Source: Gemmiger sp. An50 (GTDB taxonomy: Bacteria > Bacillota > Clostridia > Oscillospirales > Ruminococcaceae). From it: a stretch of 64,000 nt of DNA. Where the stretch lies: contig NZ_NFID01000015.1 of NCBI RefSeq assembly GCF_002161595.1, positions 43,839-107,838 of the forward strand, given 5' to 3'. How positions within the stretch are numbered: the first letter of the stretch is position 1; every line of letters begins with the position of its first letter. The notes below the pieces were generated by a model. The model did not search any database and was not told the origin of the DNA. It worked only from the letters and a program-made list of their open reading frames with translations. Positions 52,268 through 60,184 of the stretch are shown piece by piece. Position numbers and translations under genes: made by a program.

Positions 52268-53329
52268 TTAAAATGCCTGGGCTAAATCGGTTTGTTCAGA
52301 TGAAACGGGACGGGGTTCCCTATTATGTGGGTTCTTGAATGGGAGAGGATAACGAGCAGGATCAAGGACTATGAAGCCGTTTAAATATTCTTCCATTGTG
52401 TATTCATGGACGCTGCCATCTTTATGATAATCTCTGACGGTCTGAATTCTGCGTAATAATGCGTTCCAAGTTTCTTTGTCACTCGATTGAACATTTGGGT
52501 ATTGCTCATATAATGGGATATTGCTTATAATGTACACAGTGGTAAAACAAGCCACCTTGTTTGCATAGCGGCATCGCAATTCCAAAGGATAACCGTCTAG
52601 GATATTAAGCATTTCAGAAATTTTTAATTGGCTTCGGAACTCGTCCAGCACCAGAGCCTCTTGACCAGCATAGGAATCGAAGGGGTGTTCATAATCAGTC
52701 ACACGATACACAGCTTCATATCCGTTTTCTTCCATGACAGTTCTTGTTTTTCCTGTGCCGGTGGCTCCTGATATATAAATGACTTGAAGATGGCGGAAGG
52801 TGTTCTTATATTGTTCTCTGCGAATTGTTGCACGAGCACGGTCTATATCAGTTAGTCGGGTCATAAACATGGGGCAGCGTTCCAGAATCTCATAGTTGGA
52901 AAGACCGTCTTTCACATAGTCGTAAAGCAGCGCCAAGTCACTTCGTTCCCCTTGTCGTTCTTTTGGCATCTCTCCCCACTCAAAAAAGGTATCAGGAATG
53001 GACGTATCTTTCTTTGGATCATTTTCCCACTTTCCTTCTTTTTTAATGTAATCACGATTCTCTTGGGATGTGCCAATAGTGCGCTCAATATGAGCAGAAG
53101 GGAAACGCTTTTTCAGGGTGCTAAAACGAATCGGAACATCGGAAGCCAAATAGATGTGAACATGTTTCGTTTTTGTTTCCAGCCCGATCTCATAAGCGAA
53201 GCAGAAATAAAGAAGTGAATTGAAGGTAAACACTTTCTGCTTAATGATTTCGGGGGTCATGCTATATTGATCCGGGTTGTTGATGGTCAACTGCCACTTT
53301 CGCCCCTGTTCATTTTTGTTGTTTGCCAT
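52268..53329 (-). CDS. rep: CRESS-type replication initiator (HUH endonuclease plus SF3 helicase)
   Basis: A 353-residue Rep with the complete architecture of circovirus/geminivirus-like initiators. Endonuclease motif I is WQLTINNP (12-19), motif II HVHIYL with H56 and H58, and motif III DYIKKEG with the nicking tyrosine Y94 and K97. The superfamily 3 helicase follows: Walker A GATGTGKT (188-195), Walker B ALVLDEF (225-231) and motif C VYIISN ending in N270. It should nick the stem-loop at 53423-53452 and drive rolling-circle replication. The ribosome binding site is weak (AAGGGGG 13 bases away). Base composition is AT-richer than the host. Confidence 0.93.
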   Translation of the reverse strand: MANNKNEQGRKWQLTINNPDQYSMTPEIIKQKVFTFNSLLYFCFAYEIGLETKTKHVHIYLASDVPIRFSTLKKRFPSAHIERTIGTSQENRDYIKKEGKWENDPKKDTSIPDTFFEWGEMPKERQGERSDLALLYDYVKDGLSNYEILERCPMFMTRLTDIDRARATIRREQYKNTFRHLQVIYISGATGTGKTRTVMEENGYEAVYRVTDYEHPFDSYAGQEALVLDEFRSQLKISEMLNILDGYPLELRCRYANKVACFTTVYIISNIPLYEQYPNVQSSDKETWNALLRRIQTVRDYHKDGSVHEYTMEEYLNGFIVLDPARYPLPFKNPHNREPRPVSSEQTDLAQAF

Positions 53330-53395
53330 ACCTGTTTAAATTCCCCCTTGTGGGTGGTTCTGGGTTGTTTGGTTGTTGCTGGGTAAATGGGAATC

Positions 53396-53416
53396 AGCAG
53401 TAGTTTTGCTACTGCT
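53396..53416. repeat. hairpin beside the CRESS origin
   Basis: AGCAGTAG, loop TTTTG, CTACTGCT: an 8-bp perfect stem 6 bp from the origin stem-loop. Confidence 0.7.
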
Positions 53417-53422
53417 ACATAA

Positions 53423-53452
53423 GTCACCAAGGGTAATACTAGCCTTGGCGAC
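53423..53452 (-). other. circovirus-type replication origin stem-loop
   Basis: On the minus strand a 10-bp stem (GTCGCCAAGG/CCTTGGTGAC, one G-T pair) holds the loop CTAGTATTAC. It contains the nonanucleotide TAGTATTAC, which fits the NANTATTAC consensus nicked by circovirus Rep. It lies about 95 bp upstream of rep on the same strand, the usual relation. The nick would fall between the final TAGTATT and AC. Confidence 0.88.
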
Positions 53453-53529
53453 CCTGGGCGCTTCGCACCCAGGCACCAGGGGCTTTTGCCGGCCTTTTGG
53501 CTTCGCCACCGGCCAGCAAGCCCCCGGTG
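53453..53529. repeat. hairpin array next to the CRESS origin
   Basis: Two further hairpins follow: CCTGGG/CCCAGG (53453-53473), and a long one from CACCAGGGGCTT (53474-53485) to AAGCCCCCGGTG (53518-53529) with inner GCCGG/CCGGC and TGGC-TTC-GCCA stems. They resemble structures used as single-strand origins or transcription stops on rolling-circle plasmids. Confidence 0.55.
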
Positions 53530-53581
53530 ATGACGGATCAGTTCAGAGCCTGTTGAATGGCCCGCTCCATCTTATTCATAT

Positions 53582-53913
53582 GTGACCGGCGAGGCGGTCT
53601 GGAAAGTATCCGGTGTGACCTTGCGGCAAAACAGCCTGAGCCTAAAGCAGGATGGAACCGCCGAGCTTCAAGCCACTCTGGACCCGACTGCCACAAACAC
53701 AAATATGACATGGAGCAGCATCCCAAACGGTATTGTTCAGATCATCCAAAGTCAAACAGACGGGACAAAGGCCAGCATAAAGCCCTTGAAGGAAGGAAGC
53801 ACGACCGTCACTGTGGCAGCAGAAGGCGGGCAGGAGACTGCCCTCTGCAACATCACCGTCAAGGCGGTTGAAAAAAAGCGGGAATGTATCGCGGCGGCAA
53901 TGCCTGAGAATTG
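53582..53913 (+). pseudogene. orphan Big_2 (bacterial Ig-like) domain fragment
   Basis: This stretch encodes one Big_2 domain: VTLRQNSLSLKQDGTAELQ, then TWSSIPNGIVQIIQ and the typical LKEGSTTVTVAAEGG ending. Such domains belong to large secreted or wall-bound proteins. Here there is no signal peptide, no upstream gene part and no wall anchor. The reading continues into low-quality sequence and stops at about 54121. It is most likely the surviving piece of a surface-protein gene broken at the edge of the integrated element. Confidence 0.7.
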
Positions 53914-54030
53914 CGCGGGCAGCGCAGGGATTCGAGCCTTTTCCGCAGAGAAAGAAGAAAGAAATACTAGTCCGTTCCATCATGGGAGGAAAGGCCGGAA
54001 TCAATCGATTTCCCCCCAATCAAATAAGAT

Positions 54031-54075
54031 AGGCGCCCCGCCCGGGCAGATATACCGGGCAGAGCGCCTGTTTTT
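54031..54075 (+). terminator. terminator-like hairpin
   Basis: AGGCGC and GCCCGG pair with CCGGGC and GCGCCT around small bulges, followed by GTTTTTG on the plus strand. It lies just beyond the stop of the minus-strand gene at 54079 and may stop both strands. Confidence 0.7.
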
Positions 54076-54078
54076 GAT

Positions 54079-54564
54079 TTATTGTTCGCCGTTCCGCTCA
54101 GGTCGCAGCAGCTCCAGATGAACTTCTTCTTCCCGTAAAAGAGGGCAGTTCACCGGCTGAGGCGGCTGGGAACAGGAGCTTTGTGCCGTGGGCATCAGCT
54201 CCCATATAACGGCCAGATCGGCAGCCGGGTCCCGGCGGCGTGCCTGCTCCAACAGTTCCCGGAACACCGGACCGGTGATGTGGCACTTCCAGGCTCGGGC
54301 AGTCATCTGAATCCAGTCTGCTTCACCGGGCAGCCACACAGTCACCGGCTGATCGAACCAGAGCGTCCGCACCAGAGCTCGCCCGGCTGCGGTCCGCTCC
54401 TGTGTAAGCCCCAGCAAAAGTGAGGAGCCATTCTGGCTGGCTACCACAGGGCAGAGAAAGGTAACCGGCCCCTCCAGATCCTGTACCTGCACCACAGCTC
54501 TGTCCCAAACAGGCAGAAGAGCAGCTGTTTCAGACGGCATCGGGGTGAAAATAGGCAGTTTCAT
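54079..54564 (-). CDS. hypothetical protein, partner of the radical SAM gene
   Basis: A 161-residue soluble protein beginning MKLPIFTPMPSETAALLPVW. The segment GPVTFLCPVVASQNGSSLLLG and WFDQPVTVWL has the alternating beta pattern of flavin-reductase or split-barrel folds, but I cannot assign a family. It starts two bases after the stop of the radical SAM gene with GGGGTG seven bases upstream, so the two are translated together. It is the last gene of the TPP-controlled operon. A role in binding or handing over the radical SAM product is a guess. Confidence 0.6.
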   Translation of the reverse strand: MKLPIFTPMPSETAALLPVWDRAVVQVQDLEGPVTFLCPVVASQNGSSLLLGLTQERTAAGRALVRTLWFDQPVTVWLPGEADWIQMTARAWKCHITGPVFRELLEQARRRDPAADLAVIWELMPTAQSSCSQPPQPVNCPLLREEEVHLELLRPERNGEQ

Positions 54565-54566
54565 TC

Positions 54567-55787
54567 TCAGTCACCCCTTTCCAGTTCACTGTCCGGGTGG
54601 TTCCCGCAGTGCTTGTAGTCATCGTTTGTGTTGTAAAGCCCATGCGCTTTACGGATACTGTGCAGCCCTTCCGCCAGCCGCACATAGTATTCCAGCGGCG
54701 GCATGGGCCGGTAACCCAGCCGGGTGGCCCGGTGCGGGCGCCAGATGGTACACAAAAAGTTCACTCCGTGGCTGGCGAAAAACTCGCAGGCCTCGAAGTT
54801 GGATTCCAGCGCGGCCTCCACATCGGAAAAGCCGTTCTTTGCAGCCAGTTCCACACCGGCCACCACCTGGGTGCAAACCTTGCCACGCCCGAATACATCT
54901 ACCGCGTCCAACGTGCGGCGAATCCATTCCTCATAGCCTACCCATTGCTCCTTGCCGGGGCAGAGCTCCTGAAACAGAGCCTTGCCCCAGACCTCGATGT
55001 TGGGGGCGTAGGAGGTGATGCCGGTCTCGCGCCAGATGCGTTCCAGCTGCTGTTTGGGATAGGCAGGTGCCATCAGCTGGCAGGGGAAACGACCGGTAAA
55101 GTTTTCCCCGATGGCCTGCAGGACTCGGATGTACCGGTCCACCTCGCAGGAAAAGGGTGGTTCGCCGGAAAAATCCGATCCGCCGGACAGGCTGATCTCG
55201 GAAAAACGGCCCGGCTCTTTGATGGCCTCCTGAATGGTTTCCCGCACGTCCTGGCAGTTCACCTCGCCCCGGCTCTGACCGCCGGTGAAGAAGGCACAGA
55301 AGCCGCATTGGTGACCGCCCTCCCAGAAGCGGCAGCGCTGGAAGGCGTTCAGAATCAGCTTCTGGCCGCGCACGTCCGCCACTGCAGCCATGGGGGTGCC
55401 AAGGCTGGTGGTTTTACCGTAAAAATCTGGCCGGGGTACGAAGTCGATCACGTCGATCAGCGCGTCGCCCTCCTTCAGCAAAAACAGCCCGCCCTCCCAG
55501 TCGATCTGGTAGGGGTCCTCGTAGGGATCGCCGTAGTTGATGTAAACAAAGGTGCCGTCCCGCAGCAGGATCGGCCCGGGTACAGCGGCGGCACCACGTC
55601 CGGAAAACCGGATGTCAAAAGCATTGTCGCTGGAAAAGGCGTAGATGGAGCCCTGTATCTTCTCCAGCGCGGCGGGGGTGAGCACTGCCCCGTAACGGAT
55701 CATGCTCAGCTTCAGCAGCACAAAAGGGGAAAAGTTTGGATAGCGGGCCTGCAGCTGGGCCAGCTCTTCTTGTTTTGTATGGTTCAT
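54567..55787 (-). CDS. radical SAM protein with C-X8-C-X2-C cluster motif, TPP-controlled
   Basis: A 406-residue radical SAM enzyme. The cluster cysteines are C152, C161 and C164 (CRFWEGGHQCGFC), spaced C-X8-C-X2-C instead of the canonical C-X3-C-X2-C. ISLSGGSDFSG is the SAM-binding GGE-like region. The 150 residues before the cluster form a separate N-terminal region, including DAFDIRFSGRG-like and INYGDPYEDPYQIDW segments. It is neither ThiC nor ThiH by motif. It lies 15 bases after the EcfT gene in an operon led by a TPP riboswitch, so it probably acts on thiamine or a precursor. Confidence 0.82.
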   Translation of the reverse strand: MNHTKQEELAQLQARYPNFSPFVLLKLSMIRYGAVLTPAALEKIQGSIYAFSSDNAFDIRFSGRGAAAVPGPILLRDGTFVYINYGDPYEDPYQIDWEGGLFLLKEGDALIDVIDFVPRPDFYGKTTSLGTPMAAVADVRGQKLILNAFQRCRFWEGGHQCGFCAFFTGGQSRGEVNCQDVRETIQEAIKEPGRFSEISLSGGSDFSGEPPFSCEVDRYIRVLQAIGENFTGRFPCQLMAPAYPKQQLERIWRETGITSYAPNIEVWGKALFQELCPGKEQWVGYEEWIRRTLDAVDVFGRGKVCTQVVAGVELAAKNGFSDVEAALESNFEACEFFASHGVNFLCTIWRPHRATRLGYRPMPPLEYYVRLAEGLHSIRKAHGLYNTNDDYKHCGNHPDSELERGD

Positions 55788-55802
55788 TGCAGTCTCCTGT
55801 GG

Positions 55803-56519
55803 TTACAAAAGCCAGAGCCCGACCAGAAGTGCAGCGGGCAAACCGATCAGAAAGGCGATATCCACCCAACCGAACCGCACACGAAAGGCCACAGCCCGGG
55901 GTGCGTCGTTTTGGAACCCTCGGGACTCCATGGCCATGGCAAGACTCTGGGAGCGCTCCAGCGCGTGGACCAGCATAGGAAGGATTCGTTTGGATGAAAA
56001 GGGGGTTGCCTTTACACCGCGAACCCGCAGTGCCACGCCCACAGTTCCGAACTCACTGCGCACCACCGGGAAGAAATGATAGGCTGCCAGGATGCCGTAG
56101 GCAAATTTCGGGGGCAGATGGAACTGCTGCATCAGGCTCATGATCAGCTCCATGGGTTCGGTAGTAAAAGCGAACAGCATGCCCAGGCCGCCGAAGGCCA
56201 GCACCCGGGCGGCCAACTGGCAGGCACTTTTCAGCGAGCTGGCGTAGATCACCCGCTGGCCGAATACAGCGGTCTCCACCCCCTGAGCAGCCGCCTGGCT
56301 GGGGAAGAGCAGGCCGGTCATAAACATGCCGAAGGCGGCAATAAGAAACGGCGTGAGCGAGATGAACAGAAACTTCCGGTCCACTCGCGGGGTGCATAGA
56401 GTTACCACCAGGCAGCAGCCTGCCACCACCAGATCCAGCCGGGTGTTGTAGGTGACCGAGAGCATCAGCGAAGCGATGATCAGAGTGAGCAGCTTATAGG
56501 CAGGATTCAAAGCGCGCAT
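55803..56519 (-). CDS. ykoC: ECF transporter T component (YkoC-like)
   Basis: A 238-residue membrane protein, the EcfT/CbiQ-type coupling subunit. It begins MRALNPAYKLLTLIIASLML with further helices. The coupling motif appears as ARVRG-like pairs (VALRVRGVKATPF and LAMAMESRGF), which touch the ATPase. It overlaps the ATPase gene by 13 bases. With YkoE and YkoD it forms the transporter. Confidence 0.9.
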   Translation of the reverse strand: MRALNPAYKLLTLIIASLMLSVTYNTRLDLVVAGCCLVVTLCTPRVDRKFLFISLTPFLIAAFGMFMTGLLFPSQAAAQGVETAVFGQRVIYASSLKSACQLAARVLAFGGLGMLFAFTTEPMELIMSLMQQFHLPPKFAYGILAAYHFFPVVRSEFGTVGVALRVRGVKATPFSSKRILPMLVHALERSQSLAMAMESRGFQNDAPRAVAFRVRFGWVDIAFLIGLPAALLVGLWLL

Positions 56520-57964
56520 GGGGCATGGCTCCTTTCCTTGGCGTATTGGTCCAGCTGTTCCGGGCTGAGCAGCTGCATGCGGCCGTCTTCCAGCAAATAG
56601 ATCCGGTTGGCAAAGCAGCGGGCCAGCGCCAGATCATGGGTGGCAATTACAGCGGTCAGGCCTTGACCAATGCGGCGGCGCAGCAGGTCCATGATGAACT
56701 GGGTAGCCCGCTCGTCCTGTGCATAGGTTGGCTCGTCCAGCAAAAGAAGCGGCCGGTTACCCGCCAGCATGGCCAGCAGAGCCAGCCGCCGCTGCTGGCC
56801 CTGGCTCAACTCGTAGGGCGAGTGCTTGTGCCAGGCCAGCAGGTCAAATTCCTCCAGCAGTGCCCGGGCCTTTTGGCGCAGGGCTTGCTCTTCTGCTTTG
56901 GGTTCCAGCGCCCGCAGAGTGGTCAAAACCTCATCCTCCACGGTCAGACTCAAAAACTGGAAACGGGGATTCTGGAACACCAGCCCCGCCGTGCCGTTTA
57001 CTTTCAGGCTGCCCTTGCAGCGTCCAGCCCCGGCAAGGCAGGTGAGCAGAGTGGTTTTGCCGCTGCCGTTTCGCCCCACCAGCGCGGTGATGCCGCCCTG
57101 GGGAATGTCGAAGCTCAGATGTTCTGCCACCGTAGTTTTACCCTGCAGCAGCCGCAGGTCCTTTGCCTGTATCATGGGCTCTTCCGGCTGGGGTAGGGGC
57201 GCGGGAGACTGGCCCTCCAGCCAGCTGTCGTCCACAAACAGGCCACGTTCCCGGAACAGCTCCCGATGGGCCTGCAGCTCCTCCGGAAGAACACTTTCCG
57301 GCAAAAGATTGCCGGTTTTGTCCATCAGCAGGATGCGGCTTAAAAAAGGCAGCCAGTAATCCGGCCGGTGGTCCACGATGAACAGGGCCAGTCCCTGCCG
57401 GTTCAGTTGGGCCAGCTTCACCGAAAGATCAGCGCAGGAGCCGGGGTCCAGGTTGGCGAAGGGCTCGTCCAGGATGAGCAGCTTTGCCTCGGTGGCAAGG
57501 GCGGTGGCCAGTGCCAGCTTCTGTTTCATTCCGCCGGACAGGGTGTGAATCAGCTGGTGCTCCACCGCCTCCAGTCCCACCAGTGCCAGCAGCTCCCGGG
57601 TGCGGGCGCGCAGATCGCCCGGATAGTTGATGTTTTCCAGCGCAAACAGGATTTCGTGGTCCACCCGGTCCATACAGAACTGATCGTCCGGGTTCTGGAA
57701 CAGGATGGATACACCCCGGGCTCGCTGGGCCAGCGGGTAATCCTCCAGAGACTTGCCTTCAAGAAGAATCTCACCGCTCAAAGTTCCCGCGTAGGCAGGG
57801 TAAAGCCCGGCCAGACAGTAGGCAAGGCTGCTTTTTCCGCAGCCGGAAGGCCCCATCAGCAGCACAGCCTCTCCGGGCTGGATGGCAAAGGAGATCTGCC
57901 GGAACACATCCTCTTTCTGATAGCGGAAGGTCAGGTCCCGGCAGCTGAGTACCGGCTTACTCAT
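56507..57964 (-). CDS. ykoD: ECF transporter ATPase with two ABC domains (YkoD-like)
   Basis: A 485-residue fusion of two ABC ATPase domains. The first has Walker A GPSGCGKSS (about 35-43) and signature LSGGMKQK. The second, after about residue 260, has GRNGSGKTT and LSQGQQRRL, with LLLDEPTYAQDE. One fused protein replaces the EcfA1/EcfA2 pair, as in Bacillus YkoD. It powers uptake of the thiamine precursor bound by YkoE. It overlaps the ykoE stop by 8 bases. Confidence 0.93.
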   Translation of the reverse strand: MSKPVLSCRDLTFRYQKEDVFRQISFAIQPGEAVLLMGPSGCGKSSLAYCLAGLYPAYAGTLSGEILLEGKSLEDYPLAQRARGVSILFQNPDDQFCMDRVDHEILFALENINYPGDLRARTRELLALVGLEAVEHQLIHTLSGGMKQKLALATALATEAKLLILDEPFANLDPGSCADLSVKLAQLNRQGLALFIVDHRPDYWLPFLSRILLMDKTGNLLPESVLPEELQAHRELFRERGLFVDDSWLEGQSPAPLPQPEEPMIQAKDLRLLQGKTTVAEHLSFDIPQGGITALVGRNGSGKTTLLTCLAGAGRCKGSLKVNGTAGLVFQNPRFQFLSLTVEDEVLTTLRALEPKAEEQALRQKARALLEEFDLLAWHKHSPYELSQGQQRRLALLAMLAGNRPLLLLDEPTYAQDERATQFIMDLLRRRIGQGLTAVIATHDLALARCFANRIYLLEDGRMQLLSPEQLDQYAKERSHAPCAL

Positions 57965-58559
57965 CCCGCATGGCCCGGCCCAGGGCGTAGCTCTTCAGCA
58001 GGCCGGTGCGGGCCAGGCTGTCACCCATCAGCTTGCACAGTACGCCGGAGAAGATGAAGGAGCTGATCAGCCGCACAATGAAATATACCACCAGCAGCTG
58101 GGGCGCGATAGCCAGATAGTTGGAGCGCACGAAGCTCCACAAAAATCCGGTGATGGTGCAGCCCACAGAGGCCAGATACATGGTGGTACGGTCAAACCGT
58201 TTGTAGCGCCAGGCAGCAAACACCAGCTCAGCGCCCGCGCCCTGTACGATGCCTGCCACGATCACCATGGGGCCGTACATGTTGCCCAGCAGTACCTCAA
58301 TCAGGGAAGCCAGTACCTCGGCGATGATGGCCGCGCCGGGTTTCTGCAAAATATAGGCGGCCAGGGTGGCGGCCATGAACCAGATGCCGAAGATCATCTC
58401 GGTGCCCAGCAGCGAAACGCCCAGAGGGGCAAAGATGGCGGTCAGGGGCGAGATCAGGTAAACGCCCGCCAGATATACCACGCCGAATACCACACACAGC
58501 ATGGCCACAAAAATAATGTCCTGCAGCTTCCAGGAATAGCTTGTTTCTTTCTGTTTCAT
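57957..58559 (-). CDS. ykoE: ECF transporter S component (YkoE-like)
   Basis: A 200-residue membrane protein with six helices, the substrate-binding component of a YkoEDC-type ECF transporter. Typical features are LQDIIFVAMLCVVFGVVYLA at the start, EMIFGIWFMAATLAAYILQKPG, and the GNMYGPMVIVAGIVQGAGAEL motif. YkoE transports thiamine or hydroxymethylpyrimidine. The frame opens at a TTG (58571); the ATG at 58559 is preferred, with AAGGAG 12 bases upstream. Confidence 0.93.
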   Translation of the reverse strand: MKQKETSYSWKLQDIIFVAMLCVVFGVVYLAGVYLISPLTAIFAPLGVSLLGTEMIFGIWFMAATLAAYILQKPGAAIIAEVLASLIEVLLGNMYGPMVIVAGIVQGAGAELVFAAWRYKRFDRTTMYLASVGCTITGFLWSFVRSNYLAIAPQLLVVYFIVRLISSFIFSGVLCKLMGDSLARTGLLKSYALGRAMRDE

Positions 58560-58602
58560 TGGTTGTTCCAACTCCTTGTTTGTATGTGTGAGGGGTGCGG
58601 GA

Positions 58603-59235
58603 TTACTCCGCCGTGGGGCTGTTCACCGAGAGTGTGAAGTGCAGAATGTAGTGGGGAACCGTCTGCTCCATATGGCGGCATACCGCATGCAGGTAGTCAA
58701 ACACCGCCTGCACATCGCCGCTAATCCGGGTGGCGTAGTGAACGCTGGTGGGATTCAGACCGGCATCCTCTGCCATGTGCCAGACCTCGGCGATGCGGTC
58801 GATGTAGTCGCTCACGCCCATGGGGTAAAGGGCAAGCTTGCACAGCACCGGGAAGTGAGCGCCAGCGATGGTCTGTGCATTGGGGCCGGGGCCTTCCCGG
58901 GTGAGCAAACTGTCGCCGTCGGTGTCACCAGGGCAGCCCTTGGAGAACTGGCCCTCCAGTGCCATGTGAACGGTGGGCTGCCAGGCATTTACGAACAGGC
59001 CTTCCACCGCGTCCACCACGTAGGGCAGACGGCCGCGGTAAACGGTGGAAAGAGCGTCCGACTGGCTCCATACCGCCGAGGTGTCGGTCTTTTCCAGCGC
59101 GCCCAAAATGATGGGAACAAAGTTCGAGTCCATGGGGTAGAGAGAGAAACGGCAGCCGGAGATGTCCAGATTGGTGCCGCGGCCTGCCCAGGGCAGGTCC
59201 GGCCGGCTGCAGCCGCAGCAGGTGTTGTTTTCCAT
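58603..59235 (-). CDS. ykoF: YkoF-like thiamine/HMP-binding protein
   Basis: A 210-residue soluble protein of the YkoF family, with two related ACT-like halves. GCRFSLYPMDSNFVPIILGAL and CKLALYPMGVSDYIDRIAEV show the internal repeat, each with a FSLYPM/LALYPM motif. YkoF binds thiamine or its pyrimidine moiety in the cytoplasm. A short Cys-rich N-terminus (NTCCGC) precedes the fold. The ATG at 59235 has AAGGAAGG upstream. It is the first gene after the TPP riboswitch. Confidence 0.92.
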   Translation of the reverse strand: MENNTCCGCSRPDLPWAGRGTNLDISGCRFSLYPMDSNFVPIILGALEKTDTSAVWSQSDALSTVYRGRLPYVVDAVEGLFVNAWQPTVHMALEGQFSKGCPGDTDGDSLLTREGPGPNAQTIAGAHFPVLCKLALYPMGVSDYIDRIAEVWHMAEDAGLNPTSVHYATRISGDVQAVFDYLHAVCRHMEQTVPHYILHFTLSVNSPTAE

Positions 59236-59271
59236 AGCAATGATTCCTTCCTTTGCAAGAAATATAAAAGA

Positions 59272-59308
59272 AAAAGGGACGCCTTTCACTTGGAAAAGCA
59301 TCCCTTTT
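59272..59308 (-). terminator. riboswitch expression-platform terminator
   Basis: On the minus strand AAAGGGATGC pairs with GCGTCCCTTT through one wobble, followed by TTCTTTT, between the TPP aptamer and ykoF. It should form when TPP is bound. Confidence 0.85.
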
Positions 59309-59369
59309 ACTGCAAGGTCTCGGTGCCCGCACTGAAACAGGCGGGCAGAACCGGGGCTTCAGAATTGCT

Positions 59370-59450
59370 TCCCTACGCTGGTATGAACCAGATCAGGTTC
59401 GTGGGGTCAGGTTTTACCTTCTCAACTCCGAAGAGTCCCCCCAGAATTCC
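59370..59450 (-). ncRNA. TPP riboswitch
   Basis: On the minus strand the aptamer shows GGACTC...GAGTTGAGA, CCTGAC, GAACCTGATCTGG and ATACCAGCGTAGGGAAG, the thi-box core. GAATT at the 5' side can pair with AATTC at the 3' side as P1. It controls ykoF-ykoE-ykoD-ykoC and the radical SAM pair. Confidence 0.95.
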
Positions 59451-59513
59451 AAAACTATTTGATTTTCGCTATTTACTATAACACCAGAGAAAAGTGCTGT
59501 CAAGCAGAGCGAT

Positions 59514-59972
59514 TCAGCCCCGGTCTTTCAGCTGCGCCAGCAGACCCTGGCAGCCGGCCAGCACATCCTGCCAGGTGCGCTCAAAATCGCCGGTGTACCA
59601 GGGGTCCGCCACCTCGCCGGGGCGGTCGGTGTAGTCCATCAGCATGTGCAGCTTGTGCTCCGGGTCGCCGCCGCAGATTCGGTTCATGTTCCGCAGGTTA
59701 TTCTGGTCCATGCCGATCAGCAGATCGAACCGGTCATAGTCCGCGGCGGTCATTTGACGGGCGGTATGGCCCTCGCAGGCAATACCGTGCTCCGCCAGCT
59801 TGCGGCGGGCGGGAGGATATACCGGATTGCCCAGCTCCTCCCGGCTGGTAGCAGCAGAGGCCACCTGGATCTGGTCCTCCAGCCCGGCCTGGCGCACCAG
59901 GTCCCGCATCACATATTCAGCCATGGGGCTGCGGCAGATGTTGCCCAAGCAAACAAAAAGTATTTTCATCAT
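59514..59972 (-). CDS. low-molecular-weight protein tyrosine phosphatase
   Basis: A 152-residue LMW-PTP. The P-loop is VCLGNICRSPMAEY near the N-terminus, with the nucleophile Cys and the Arg in place; the general-acid motif DPWY lies at VADPWYTGD. Members dephosphorylate bacterial tyrosine kinases or arginine phosphates. The frame opens at 60023, but family length points to one of two adjacent ATGs (59972 or 59969), with AAGGAT upstream. It has its own promoter. Confidence 0.93.
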   Translation of the reverse strand: MMKILFVCLGNICRSPMAEYVMRDLVRQAGLEDQIQVASAATSREELGNPVYPPARRKLAEHGIACEGHTARQMTAADYDRFDLLIGMDQNNLRNMNRICGGDPEHKLHMLMDYTDRPGEVADPWYTGDFERTWQDVLAGCQGLLAQLKDRG

Positions 59973-60076
59973 AGCATAGTAATCCTTTCTGGAGATGGTC
60001 TTGGTCTTGAAAAATGCAGCCAACCGGACTATTTTATGCCGGTTCGTTCGGTGCGTTTTCGCTGTTTTATGGACCT

Positions 60077-60105
60077 ATTGTAACCTGCTTTGCACAAAAT
60101 GTAAA
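60077..60105 (-). promoter_or_regulatory. promoter of the phosphatase gene
   Basis: On the minus strand TTTACA (60105-60100), a 17-bp spacer and TACAAT (60082-60077). Confidence 0.72.
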
Positions 60106-60129
60106 ACCCCGCAGCGCAAGGGATCGCCC

Positions 60130-60158
60130 TTGCCTGCCCGGCGGTTCCGTGATAGGAT
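60130..60158 (+). promoter_or_regulatory. candidate promoter of the LysR gene
   Basis: TTGCCT (60130-60135), a 17-bp spacer and TAGGAT (60153-60158), divergent from and close to the phosphatase promoter. Confidence 0.4.
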
Positions 60159-60184
60159 GTTGAAAAGAGGAGGGGACAAAAATC

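Larger units (their letters stand above)
50739..53530 (-). mobile_element. integrated CRESS-Rep plasmid-like element (rep-xis-int)
   Basis: Three co-oriented genes (rep, xis, int) plus a circovirus-type origin stem-loop form a compact module of about 2.8 kb, clearly poorer in G+C than its flanks. It lies directly after tRNA-Leu(CAG). The limits given are the outermost supported parts (TTCTACC repeats and the origin hairpins). I could not find a duplicated tRNA 3' end at the far side, so the exact attachment sites are unknown. Bacterial plasmids with CRESS-type Rep proteins, some integrated by tyrosine recombinases, are known in Firmicutes; this looks like one of them. Confidence 0.8.

Noticed and set aside
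53474..53560. Possible attR for the CRESS element
   Set aside because: Only 7 bases (GCACCAG) match the tRNA 3' end, which is within chance.
53538..53726. 62-residue open frame on the minus strand ending MNKMERAIQQALN
   Set aside because: It has no ribosome binding site at either ATG and overlaps the Big_2 fragment, which has better protein evidence.
53900..54020. tRNA-like segment around GGGATTCGAGCC
   Set aside because: It resembles a T arm, but no matching acceptor or anticodon arms can be folded around it.
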